This document shows positions 53,016 to 61,250 of a DNA stretch of 64,000 nucleotides, one piece after another (the first letter of the stretch is position 1; each line of letters opens with the position of its first letter). Origin of the DNA: an uncultured Ilumatobacter sp. (lineage in GTDB: Bacteria; Actinomycetota; Acidimicrobiia; Acidimicrobiales; Ilumatobacteraceae); assembly GCA_937919625.1 (NCBI GenBank), contig CALFRK010000046.1, forward strand, positions 62,001-126,000, written 5' to 3'. The notes under the pieces were generated by a model. It was given only the letters and a program-made list of their open reading frames with translations, did no database searches and was not told where the DNA came from. A program made the position numbers and the translations under genes.

Positions 53016-53746
53016 GTTCAGTTCAACCCCCTGACTGCGACGAACGTGGGCCTGGCGCTCTTGGCGACGGACCACAGGCGATCACCGCGGCTCGCGCGAT
53101 GGATGTCAGGCTCGGCTCACCGGCGCGCCCTTCATGGCGCGGCCGGCTGCACCTGATCGCACTCTGGTCGGCAATCCCTTTGGTGGTGCTGCTCGCCATC
53201 CGCGCCGATGGGGCCCGAGCCAGGGCGGGTGTAATCGTTTACGCCGTCGGGCTGTGCTCGATGCTGGCTGTCTCGACCACCTACCACCGCTGGGTGCATA
53301 CACTGCGCGCCCGTCGGATTTGGCGACGTGCGGATCACGCAACGATCTTTGCCACCATCGGTGGCACGTTCACCGCCCTGGCAATGGTCAGTCTCGGTAC
53401 CAAGTTGGTGATCACGATGATGATCCTGATCTGGACGGCAGCAGTCGGTGGTGCCGTCGTGCAGATCGTGAACATTCCCCGCTCCGATCGGATCGGGGTG
53501 ATCCTGTACATCGCGATCGGGTGGGCCGGAACTGTCCTGGTCCCTGCCCTATGGATCCACGGCGGGCCGCTGCCGGTCGGGCTTCTGATGGGTGGTGGCC
53601 TGATGTACACCATCGGTGCGCTTGGCTTCAGTCGCCAATGGCCAAAGTTGCGGCCGAGCACGTTTTCGTATCACGAGGTCTGGCACGCCTTCACGGTGGC
53701 AGCCGCAGCATTGCACTTTGCCGCAGTCTGGGTGGTGGCGGCATGA
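53012..53746 (+). CDS. Hemolysin III / TrhA (PAQR-like) membrane protein
   Basis: 244 residues with seven membrane helices. PAQR/HlyIII motifs: Ser and His in LAVSTTYHRW, RRADHATIFATIGGTFTAL, and the two His in SYHEVWHAFTVAAAALHFAAVWV. In eukaryotic relatives these bind a zinc ion and act as ceramidase-like enzymes; bacterial TrhA is linked to membrane lipid homeostasis. The ATG overlaps the stop of a small upstream frame. Confidence 0.9.
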   Translation: MSSVQPPDCDERGPGALGDGPQAITAARAMDVRLGSPARPSWRGRLHLIALWSAIPLVVLLAIRADGARARAGVIVYAVGLCSMLAVSTTYHRWVHTLRARRIWRRADHATIFATIGGTFTALAMVSLGTKLVITMMILIWTAAVGGAVVQIVNIPRSDRIGVILYIAIGWAGTVLVPALWIHGGPLPVGLLMGGGLMYTIGALGFSRQWPKLRPSTFSYHEVWHAFTVAAAALHFAAVWVVAA

Positions 53747-53851
53747 CCAAACCAGGTCGAATTCACCAGTCGCTTAAACGCCGATTGATTCTTATCGCTA
53801 GCCCGGCGACGCTCGAACTTCGAGCGCTCCGCCGCAATCAGAGGAGTCCCA

Positions 53852-53965
53852 ATGTCCAGTAAGTCCCCGCAACAACGCGCCGGCAAGAAGCAAGGCAAGT
53901 CCCTCAAGGAAAAGCGGCAGGCCAAGAAGGAGAAGTCGGAGTCAAAACGCCCGCTTGCTGGCTGA
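53852..53965 (+). CDS. Small lysine-rich protein
   Basis: 37 residues (MSSKSPQQRAGKKQGKSLKE then KRQAKKEKSESKRPLAG), very basic. GAGGAG seven bases upstream is a strong ribosome site. Similar short basic proteins occur in actinobacteria with no known role; nucleic-acid binding is a guess. Confidence 0.6.
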   Translation: MSSKSPQQRAGKKQGKSLKEKRQAKKEKSESKRPLAG

Positions 53966-54065
53966 TCTCCGTTGCCCGGCGCTGACTTGGATTATTGGTG
54001 TAGCGCTACCGTCGAAAGGTTGGCAGGCCTTCGCCGAGACGGCTCGCAGGCGTATCTGGTAAGCT

Positions 54066-54146
54066 GGTTGATCTTGGGCGAGTCGCCTCGTTTGGGCAGG
54101 ACGGCCGAAAATCGCAGTCGCCCGGTACAGGCCCGACGTCTTGACC
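54066..54146 (+). ncRNA. Structured leader RNA, copy 2
   Basis: Shares the 36-base identical block (54072-54107) with copy 1, then similar GTCGCCC and GTACAGG segments. Outer arms GGTTGA (54066-54071) and TTGACC (54141-54146) can pair with G-U pairs, 69 bases apart, against 70 bases in copy 1, with different sequence. TAAGCT (54060-54065) is the candidate -10. The gene start follows about 110 bases later (54258). Confidence 0.6.
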
Positions 54147-54257
54147 TGAGCCCGACCCCATCACGGGGTCGATGTGTCCGACCGTCCCCCGTCCAGCCGC
54201 GGCAGGCGTTGCACGCCAGCGTGTCGCCCCGATCCGAATCAGTTAGAAAGAGTCATC

Positions 54258-54533
54258 ATGGCCAAGAAGAAGCTTCCCGTCTCCCGTTGGCACAACGGAA
54301 CGATCCCTGTCGAGGACCTGGCGCCGAACGAGCAGCTCGCCCATGAGATCGTCACCGAATTCGGTGACCTCACACCCTCGGTCGTGCGGATCATGGACGC
54401 AGAGATCACCGAGGAAGACCGCAACGTGGCGCTCAACTCCTTTCGCGACTCACTCGGCTCGATCGGCGACCCCAACCGCGACCCTCGCGTGGCGATCACC
54501 AACTCGATCGGCGTCGGCGTCGCCGCTTCCTAG
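54258..54533 (+). CDS. Conserved-type small protein of unknown function
   Basis: 91 residues (MAKKKLPVSRWHNGTIPVED...), mixed helical, with DLTPSVVRIMDAEITEEDRNVALNSFRD. I recognise no family. It sits behind leader RNA copy 2, about 110 bases from its end, with a GAAAGAG ribosome site six bases before the ATG. The stop is 3 bases from the convergent yaaA end. Confidence 0.6.
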   Translation: MAKKKLPVSRWHNGTIPVEDLAPNEQLAHEIVTEFGDLTPSVVRIMDAEITEEDRNVALNSFRDSLGSIGDPNRDPRVAITNSIGVGVAAS

Positions 54534-54536
54534 ATC

Positions 54537-55247
54537 TCAGGCGTCGGTGCGGCGCAGGAAGATCGGTTCGTCGGCCGACGACCGAACCTGGTCGTAGCGG
54601 TAACCGGCACCGTCGTATTCGACCAGCGCCTTGGCCGACTTGATCCGTTCGCGAATGATCCAGCCTGCCATTGCCCCGCGTGCACGCTTGGCGAAGAAGC
54701 TGATCATTTTGTAGTCGCCGTCGCCCTTGGCGTCGAGAAACTTGGGGGTAACAATTCGGGCATCGACACGATCGGGCTGCACGGCGGCGAAGTATTCGTT
54801 CGAGGCCAGATTGACCAGTACCGGTGACCCGGGGCTCGTGACGAGGTCGGCGTTGAGGGCGTCGGTCACCCGATCGCCCCAGAAGCTGTAGAGGTCGTCG
54901 CCCCCGGGATGCTCGACCTTCGAGCCCATCTCGAGCCGATACGGCTGGATCAGGTCGAGCGGACGAAGCACACCGTGCAGCCCCGACAGTATCCGCAGCA
55001 CCTTCTGGGCGTGGGTGTAGTCGCGCTCGGAGAAGGTCGCCGCCGCGTCGAGCCCGATATAGGTATCGCCGTTGAACGCCAGCACGGCAGGGCGGGCGTT
55101 GGCGCGTGTAAACGGCAAGTCCCAGTCTTGGAAGCGCTCAAAGTTGAGCTCGGCCAGCGCCGGCGAGATCGACATCAGTGCCGACAGATCATCCGGCGTC
55201 TTGAGAGCCATTATCGACGCCAACGTGCGCGTCCGGTCGAGCATCAA
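54537..55247 (-). pseudogene. yaaA: YaaA (DUF328), 5' end missing
   Basis: The frame encodes most of YaaA: SALMSISPALAELNFERFQDW, LAFNGDTYIGLDAAATFSERDYTHAQ, LRILSGLHGVLRPLDLIQPYRLEMG, KFLDAKGDGDYKMISFFAKRARG. YaaA lowers damage from Fenton chemistry during peroxide stress. The usual N-terminus (about 30-40 residues with the SPAKTL motif) is absent: near 55211-55247 the sequence switches to another gene on the opposite strand. The ATG at 55211 or 55247 could still be used, but the product would lack conserved residues. Confidence 0.75.
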
Positions 55248-55815
55248 CCAGGGTGGCTATGTCAACGGCACGATCGCAGCCCAACTGTCCGAGTCGAACA
55301 TCCTCGGCGTGGTCGGCCCGATCGCGGTCGGCGACGCCAAGTTGTATGTAGACGGCTTCGTGGCCGGAGTCATGGCCCAAAATCCGGGCGCCAAGGTCAA
55401 TGTCAACTACATCGAGTCGTTCAGTGACGTGAACCTCGCCAACGAGGCTGCCAAGGCCCACGTCAGCAACGGCGCCGACGTGTTGACCGGCACGGCACAG
55501 ATGGTGGTCGGAGCCACGGGCGTAGCGCTCGAGGAGGACATCCCATGGTTCGGTACCCAGTCGAATCAAGACGCGCTCGGCGCCTCGATCGTCGTGGCGT
55601 CGCAGGTGTATCACTGGGAGGTCGTGCTGAACGAGATGATCGCCGAAATCGAAAGCGGCACCCTTGGCGGAACGACATACACCCTCACCCTCGAGAATGG
55701 GGGCCTCGTGGTGGAGTTCAACGCCGGCTATGGCCTCGATCCAGGGATCCAGGCCGCGGCCGAGCAGACCGTCGCCGACCTCGCCTCCGGGGCCATCACT
55801 ACCGGCGTCGAGTGA
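55210..55815 (+). pseudogene. BMP-family ABC substrate-binding protein, 5' end missing
   Basis: About 200 codons of the C-terminal part of a BMP/PnrA-like binding protein: VRSSINQGGYVNGTIAAQLSES, VVGPIAVGDAKLYVDGFVAGVMAQNPG, AKAHVSNGADVLTGTAQMVVGA. The first lobe, lipobox and signal peptide are missing; upstream codons are the antisense of yaaA. The ATPase gene follows at 55831. Without a signal peptide the product could not reach the outside, so it is probably inactive, unless the junction is an assembly error. Confidence 0.72.
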
Positions 55816-55830
55816 TCGGAAGCGATTGAC

Positions 55831-57360
55831 GTGACGCACCCTGACCCGGTGGTCCCGATGCTGGAGATGCGCGGGATTACCAAGCGCTTCCCAGGCGTCC
55901 TCGCCAACGATGGTGTGGATCTAACGGTCCTGCCGGGTCAGGTGCACACACTTCTCGGCGAGAACGGTGCCGGCAAGAGCACCCTCATGAAGGTTCTCTA
56001 CGGGCTCTACCAGCCCGATCAGGGTTCGATCTTGCTCGACGGCGAGCAAGTCGAGATCCACTCACCAAACGATGCCATCGCCCGCGGCATCGGCATGATC
56101 CACCAGCACTTCATGCTGGTACCCACCCTTACCGTCGCCGAGAACGTGGCACTCGGGCTCGGCGGGCGTCGCGGGCTGGCCGACATGCGTCCGGTCCGTA
56201 AACGGCTACTCGAGGTGTCCGAGCAATACGGGCTCCGTGTCGATCCCGATGCCCAGATCTGGCAACTGGCTGTCGGCGAGCGTCAGCGGGCGGAGATCCT
56301 CAAGGCTCTGTATCGCGATGCTCGCCTGCTCGTTCTCGATGAGCCGACGGCGGTGCTCACCCCGTCGGAAGTCGACGAGCTGTTCATCACATTGCGTCAA
56401 CTCACGGCCGATGGGAAAGGCCTGATCTTCATCTCGCACAAGCTGCATGAGGTGATGGCTCTGTCCGACGAAATCACCGTGCTGCGCGATGGGTGCGTGT
56501 CGGGCCACACCCGGCCGAGCGAAGCGACGCGCGAGTCACTTGCCGAGATGATGGTCGGCCGTCCGGTCGTGCTGTCGCGCTCGGTAGCGCCGCAAGATCC
56601 CGGTGACGCCCAGCTCCTCGTCGACAGCCTGGTGGTGATGGGTGATCGTGGCACACAAGCCGTCGACGGTGTGTCGCTAGAGGTTCGTTCCGGCGAGATC
56701 GTAGGGGTGGCCGGCGTGTCCGGAAATGGGCAACGAGAACTTGCCGAGGCGATTTTCGGGCTCCGGCCGATCTCCTCCGGCACAGTTCAGATCGCCGGTT
56801 CGCAGGTCGCCGAACCATCACCGAAGGCAGTGCGCGGCATGGGGCTCGCCTACGTACCGGAGGAACGGATGCGACACGGCACCGTGGGAGACTTCACCGT
56901 TGCCGAGAACCTGATGCTCGTCGACTACCTCCACCCGCCCTACACACGCCGCGGTTTGCTGAACCGCAAGGCGATCACAGACCGCTGCCACGGCCTGGTC
57001 GACGGCTACAACGTGAAGACGCCGACGCTCGACACCCCGACCAAACACCTCTCAGGCGGAAATATTCAAAAGGTCGTCATCGCCCGCGAGTTCAGCGCAG
57101 ATGCCACCGTGCTGGTAATTGCACAGCCCACCCGCGGCGTCGACATCGGGGCCGCCGAGTACATCCACGAGCGACTTCTCGAGCAACGCGCCAACGGGGC
57201 AGCGATCCTCCTCATCTCCGAGGATCTCGATGAGGTGATGCAACTTTCAGATCGCATCATCGTGCTGCTCGAGGGCAAGATCATGGGCCAGGTCGCCCGC
57301 TCCGCCGCCACGGTCACCGAGGTCGGTCTCATGATGTCCGGCGTCGCCCGCGCCGACTAA
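55831..57360 (+). CDS. BMP/sugar-type ABC transporter ATPase (two ABC domains)
   Basis: 509 residues, two fused nucleotide-binding domains as in RbsA or YufO. First: Walker A GENGAGKST (43-51), a signature read as LAVGERQ, Walker B LLVLDEPTA. Second: degenerate loop GVSGNGQRELAEAI and intact LSGGNIQK. It would power uptake of nucleosides or similar with the upstream BMP protein. The two permease genes expected downstream are absent; a minus-strand aminotransferase starts 33 bases on. Confidence 0.9.
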   Translation: MTHPDPVVPMLEMRGITKRFPGVLANDGVDLTVLPGQVHTLLGENGAGKSTLMKVLYGLYQPDQGSILLDGEQVEIHSPNDAIARGIGMIHQHFMLVPTLTVAENVALGLGGRRGLADMRPVRKRLLEVSEQYGLRVDPDAQIWQLAVGERQRAEILKALYRDARLLVLDEPTAVLTPSEVDELFITLRQLTADGKGLIFISHKLHEVMALSDEITVLRDGCVSGHTRPSEATRESLAEMMVGRPVVLSRSVAPQDPGDAQLLVDSLVVMGDRGTQAVDGVSLEVRSGEIVGVAGVSGNGQRELAEAIFGLRPISSGTVQIAGSQVAEPSPKAVRGMGLAYVPEERMRHGTVGDFTVAENLMLVDYLHPPYTRRGLLNRKAITDRCHGLVDGYNVKTPTLDTPTKHLSGGNIQKVVIAREFSADATVLVIAQPTRGVDIGAAEYIHERLLEQRANGAAILLISEDLDEVMQLSDRIIVLLEGKIMGQVARSAATVTEVGLMMSGVARAD

Positions 57361-57392
57361 ACCACGGTCACCGGATCCGACTGCTTGGGGCC

Positions 57393-58730
57393 TCAGTCGT
57401 TGAGCGATAGCACCTCGTCGATGATCGCCAGGCCTGCCCGGGTGTCATCGACGCTGGTGTTGCATGGGGGCACGACGTGGATCCGGTTGGCGGCGATGAA
57501 TGGCCACAGGCCGCGCGACTTGCAGGCGGATGTAACGGTCTGCATCGTGGCCGCGTCGGCGGGCGTGCGCGTCTGCTGATTGCTGACCAGTTCGATCGCC
57601 CAGAACACACCAAGCCCGCGCACCTCGCCAACGCTTGCGTGGCGGTCGGCGAACGAACGCAATTCCGGGCCGATCACGTCGGTGCCGAGCATGCGGGCAT
57701 GTTCGATGATGCCATCGGTTTCGAAGATGTTGATCGACGCCACCGCCGTTGCGCACGCCAGTGGGTGACCCGAGTAGGTCAGGCCACCCTGGAACACGCG
57801 GTCACGGAAGGTGTCGGCGATTTTCTGTGAGATGACGACGCCACCAAGTGGCACATAGCCCGAGTTGACACCCTTGGCGAACGTGATCAGGTCTGGCGTG
57901 ACACCCCAATAATTTACAGCAAACCACTCGCCGCACCGACCGAACCCGGCCATCACCTCGTCGGCGATCATCATGATCCCAAACTCGTCGCACAGCGATC
58001 GCACACCGGCCAGGTAGCCGTCCGGCGGCATCAAGATTCCATTGGTGCCAACGACGGTCTCGAGCACGATCGCCGCCACCCGGTCGGCGCCCTCGCCGAT
58101 CACCACATCGCGCAGATGCTGAAGGGCACGTTCGCACTCCTCCTGCTCGGTGGTGGCGTGGAACACCGAGCGATATAGGTAGGGCCCGAAGAACTTGATC
58201 GCTCCTGGCATCCCGGGCTCGTTATCGAACCGGCGCGCCTCGCCGGTAAGGCTGATCGCTCCGGTCGTGCTGCCGTGGTAGCTGCGGTATGCGGACAGCA
58301 CCTTCATGCGGCCGGTATGGCCCTTGGCGAGACGGATCGCGTTCTCGATCGCCTCGGCACCACCGTTGGTGAAAAACACCATGTTCAGATCGCCTGGCGC
58401 CCGCTCGGCGATCAGGCGGGCGGCCTCGCTGCGCATGTCGTTGGCGGCGGTCGGGGCAATCGTGCACAGCCGATCTGCCTGTGCCTTGATCGCCTCGATC
58501 ATCTTCGGATGCTGATGACCAAGATTGACGTTGACGAGCTGGCTCGAAAAGTCGAGGTAGGTGGTGCCCCGATCGTCCCAGATCCGCGAACCGGATCCTC
58601 CTGTGATCACAACCGGCTTGAGTGCGCCCTGCGCCGACCACGAATGAAACACGTGGGCACGATCATTGGCGTAGGCCGATGCTACGTACTGATCGGCGAG
58701 GTGTTCGGTCGGGTTGTCGGCGGTCGTCAT
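57393..58730 (-). CDS. Class III PLP aminotransferase, probable beta-alanine aminotransferase
   Basis: 445 residues. Fold-I class III motifs: MVFFTNGGAEAIENAIRLAK, IMMIADEVMAGFGRCGEWF and the PLP lysine in LITFAKGVNSGYVPLGGV. Close relatives use beta-alanine, taurine or 4-aminobutyrate with pyruvate. Next to beta-ureidopropionase and dihydropyrimidinase it would turn beta-alanine into malonate semialdehyde. TAAGCT ends six bases before the ATG (leaderless). Divergent to the rest of the pathway operon. Confidence 0.85.
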   Translation of the reverse strand: MTTADNPTEHLADQYVASAYANDRAHVFHSWSAQGALKPVVITGGSGSRIWDDRGTTYLDFSSQLVNVNLGHQHPKMIEAIKAQADRLCTIAPTAANDMRSEAARLIAERAPGDLNMVFFTNGGAEAIENAIRLAKGHTGRMKVLSAYRSYHGSTTGAISLTGEARRFDNEPGMPGAIKFFGPYLYRSVFHATTEQEECERALQHLRDVVIGEGADRVAAIVLETVVGTNGILMPPDGYLAGVRSLCDEFGIMMIADEVMAGFGRCGEWFAVNYWGVTPDLITFAKGVNSGYVPLGGVVISQKIADTFRDRVFQGGLTYSGHPLACATAVASINIFETDGIIEHARMLGTDVIGPELRSFADRHASVGEVRGLGVFWAIELVSNQQTRTPADAATMQTVTSACKSRGLWPFIAANRIHVVPPCNTSVDDTRAGLAIIDEVLSLND

Positions 58731-58736
58731 GCGGTC

Positions 58737-58742
58737 AGCTTA
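58737..58742 (-). promoter_or_regulatory. -10 box of the aminotransferase gene
   Basis: On the minus strand TAAGCT lies six bases before the ATG at 58730. The 104-bp divergent region also contains TAGGAT (58765-58770), a possible -10 for the plus-strand pathway operon. Confidence 0.5.
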
Positions 58743-58834
58743 AATCTCGCGCGACGCGATATTACTAGGATGACTGATCTGGGCTGCTGCGGCTGCTCAC
58801 AACCAAGAACCCGACGCGAACCCGAGGTGTACCG

Positions 58835-59677
58835 ATGGCGAACATAGTTCGAGCAGCCCTGTTGCAGACCGACTGGACCGGCGACAAGGAGTCGATGATC
58901 GACAAGCACGAAGAGCAGGCTCGTGCGGCCGCCGCTCAAGGTGCCCAGGTGATGTGTTTCCAGGAGCTGTTCTACGGTCCGTACTTCTGCCAGGTGCAAG
59001 ATGCTGAGTACTACTCCTACACCGAGGAGATCCCCAACGGGCCGACCACCAAGCGGTTCCAGTCGGTCGCCAAAGAACTCGGCATGGTGATGGTGCTTCC
59101 GATGTACGAGATCATGCAGGCCGGCTTGTACTACAACACCGCCGCCGTGATCGATGCCGACGGCACCTACCTAGGCAAGTACCGCAAGCAGCACATCCCG
59201 CAGGTCAAGGGGTTCTGGGAGAAGTTCTATTTCACCCCCGGCACGGATGGCTACCCCGTTTTCGACACCGCGGTCGGCAAGGTCGGCGTGTACATCTGCT
59301 ACGACCGCCACTTCCCCGAGGGTTGGCGCTGCCTCGGCCTCAACGGCGCAGAGATCGTGTTCAACCCGTCCGCAACCCACCGTGGCCTCTCCGAGTATCT
59401 GTGGAGCATCGAGCAGCCAGCCGCTGCGTGCGCCAACATGTACTACGTCGGTGCGATCAACCGGGTCGGCATCGAGCCGCTCGGCGAAAACGACTTCTAC
59501 GGGCAAAGCTATTTCGTCAACCCGCGCGGCCAATACGTCGGCGACAAGGGCGACCCCAACAACCCCGAACTGATCGTGCGTGATCTAGACCTCGGCTTGA
59601 TCCGCGAGGTCCGCGACGGCTGGCAGTTTTACCGCGACCGTCGCCCCGACGCCTACGACGAAATCTCCGCTCGCTAA
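58835..59677 (+). CDS. Beta-ureidopropionase (nitrilase superfamily)
   Basis: 280 residues. The catalytic triad is in place: E44 (FQELFYG), K118 (YRKQHIP) and C155 (YICYDRHFPEGWR). It hydrolyses N-carbamoyl-beta-alanine to beta-alanine, CO2 and ammonia in the cytoplasm. The PHFPEGWR-type end and the neighbour dihydropyrimidinase support this over agmatine or putrescine amidohydrolase roles. GAGGTG six bases before the ATG is the ribosome site. Confidence 0.87.
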   Translation: MANIVRAALLQTDWTGDKESMIDKHEEQARAAAAQGAQVMCFQELFYGPYFCQVQDAEYYSYTEEIPNGPTTKRFQSVAKELGMVMVLPMYEIMQAGLYYNTAAVIDADGTYLGKYRKQHIPQVKGFWEKFYFTPGTDGYPVFDTAVGKVGVYICYDRHFPEGWRCLGLNGAEIVFNPSATHRGLSEYLWSIEQPAAACANMYYVGAINRVGIEPLGENDFYGQSYFVNPRGQYVGDKGDPNNPELIVRDLDLGLIREVRDGWQFYRDRRPDAYDEISAR

Positions 59678-59805
59678 CCGACCACTCCACGAAGGACGCA
59701 ACTCGACAACACCGACGACGTGCCCCGGAACCAGCGAGGGAAACACCAGCGACGAGCTGGACCCGATCGAGGAGACCCGAAGGGCCGACGAAGAAGGGAA
59801 TTGAA

Positions 59806-61221
59806 ATGACCCGAACTCTGATCACCAATGGCACGATCGTCTCCGCCACCGGGCGTGCTGCCGGTGACGTGTTGATCGACGGCGAATCCGTCGTCGCCAT
59901 CCTCGCCCCCGGCCAGGCTGCCGCTCTGGGGATTGCTGCTGACCGTACGATCGACGCCAAAGCTAAGTACGTGATCCCCGGCGGGATCGACGTGCATACC
60001 CATATGGAGCTGCCGTTCGGTGGCACCGAGGCGAGCGACACGTTCGAGACCGGCACGGTCGCCGCCGCCTGGGGTGGCGTCACCACGATCATCGACTTCG
60101 CCGTGCAGAACACCAACACCAGCGTGCACGACCGGCTCGCCGAGTGGCACGAGAAGGCGGCCGGCAACTGTGCCATCGACTACGGCTTCCACCAGATCAT
60201 CGGTGGTGTCGACGAAGAGTCGCTGAAGGCGATGACCTATCTCGTCGACAACGAGGGCATCACCAGCTTCAAGCTGTTCATGGCCTACCCCGGCGTGTTG
60301 TACAGCGACGACGGCCAGATCCTGCGGGCGATGCAAAACGCCTCCGAATCTGGGGCGATGATCATGATGCACGCCGAGAACGGCATCGCCATCGACGTGT
60401 TGGTCGCCCAGTCGATCGCACGTGGCGACACCGACCCCAAGTTCCACTCGCTCACACGGCCTGCTGAGCTGGAGAGCGAGGCCACCCACCGTGCGATCCA
60501 GCTTGCCAAGGTGGCCGGAAATGTGCCGCTATATATCGTGCACATGTCGGCGTCTGGTGCGCTCGAAGAGGTCGCCGCAGCCCAGCACGCCGGCTACAAC
60601 GTGTTCGCCGAGACCTGCCCGCAGTACCTTTACCTAAGCCTTGAGGACCATCTTTCCCAGCCCGGTTTCGAAGGCGCCAAGTGGGTCTGCTCGACACCGT
60701 TACGCACCAAACACGAACATCACCAGACCGACCTCTGGAAGGGCCTGCGGATGAACGAGCTGGCGATCGTTTCAACCGATCACTGCCCGTTCTGCTTCAA
60801 GGACCAAAAAGAACTCGGGCTCGGCAACTTCTCGAAGATCCCGAACGGGATCGGCAGCGTCGAGCACCGGATGGAGCTTCTGTATCAAGGTGTCGTCACC
60901 GGTGAGATCACGCTCGAGCGTTGGGTCGAAACGTGCTGCACCACACCTGCGCGGATGTTCGGCCTCGATCGAAAGGGCGAGATCGCCCCGGGCTTCGACG
61001 CCGACATCGTCGTCTGGGACCCCAACACGCGCACCAAGATCGGTATCAACGACAAGCACCACATGAACATGGATCACTCCGCCTGGGAGGGATTCGAGAT
61101 CGACGGCAAAGTCGACACCGTGATCAGCCGCGGCATGGTCGTGATGGAAAACGACACATTTACCGGCAAGGTCGGCCACGGCAAGTACGTCAAGCGCGGC
61201 CTCAGCCGCTACCTCCACTAA
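59806..61221 (+). CDS. hydA: Dihydropyrimidinase (hydantoinase)
   Basis: 471 residues, amidohydrolase fold. Zinc ligands: H64 and H66 (DVHTHME), carboxylated K156 (SFKLFMAY), H189 (MMHAENG), a His in LYIVHMSASG, and the Asp in IVSTDHCPF. It opens the dihydropyrimidine ring to N-carbamoyl-beta-amino acid. The 128-bp gap before it has no gene. It precedes the dehydrogenase by 29 bases. Confidence 0.93.
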   Translation: MTRTLITNGTIVSATGRAAGDVLIDGESVVAILAPGQAAALGIAADRTIDAKAKYVIPGGIDVHTHMELPFGGTEASDTFETGTVAAAWGGVTTIIDFAVQNTNTSVHDRLAEWHEKAAGNCAIDYGFHQIIGGVDEESLKAMTYLVDNEGITSFKLFMAYPGVLYSDDGQILRAMQNASESGAMIMMHAENGIAIDVLVAQSIARGDTDPKFHSLTRPAELESEATHRAIQLAKVAGNVPLYIVHMSASGALEEVAAAQHAGYNVFAETCPQYLYLSLEDHLSQPGFEGAKWVCSTPLRTKHEHHQTDLWKGLRMNELAIVSTDHCPFCFKDQKELGLGNFSKIPNGIGSVEHRMELLYQGVVTGEITLERWVETCCTTPARMFGLDRKGEIAPGFDADIVVWDPNTRTKIGINDKHHMNMDHSAWEGFEIDGKVDTVISRGMVVMENDTFTGKVGHGKYVKRGLSRYLH

Positions 61222-61250
61222 CCGAACTCCGAACCTTGAGGACAAGTCAC

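Noticed and set aside
53743-53862. 39-codon frame after the hemolysin-III-like gene
   Set aside because: It overlaps a better-supported small gene at 53852, has no ribosome site of its own and a random-looking sequence.
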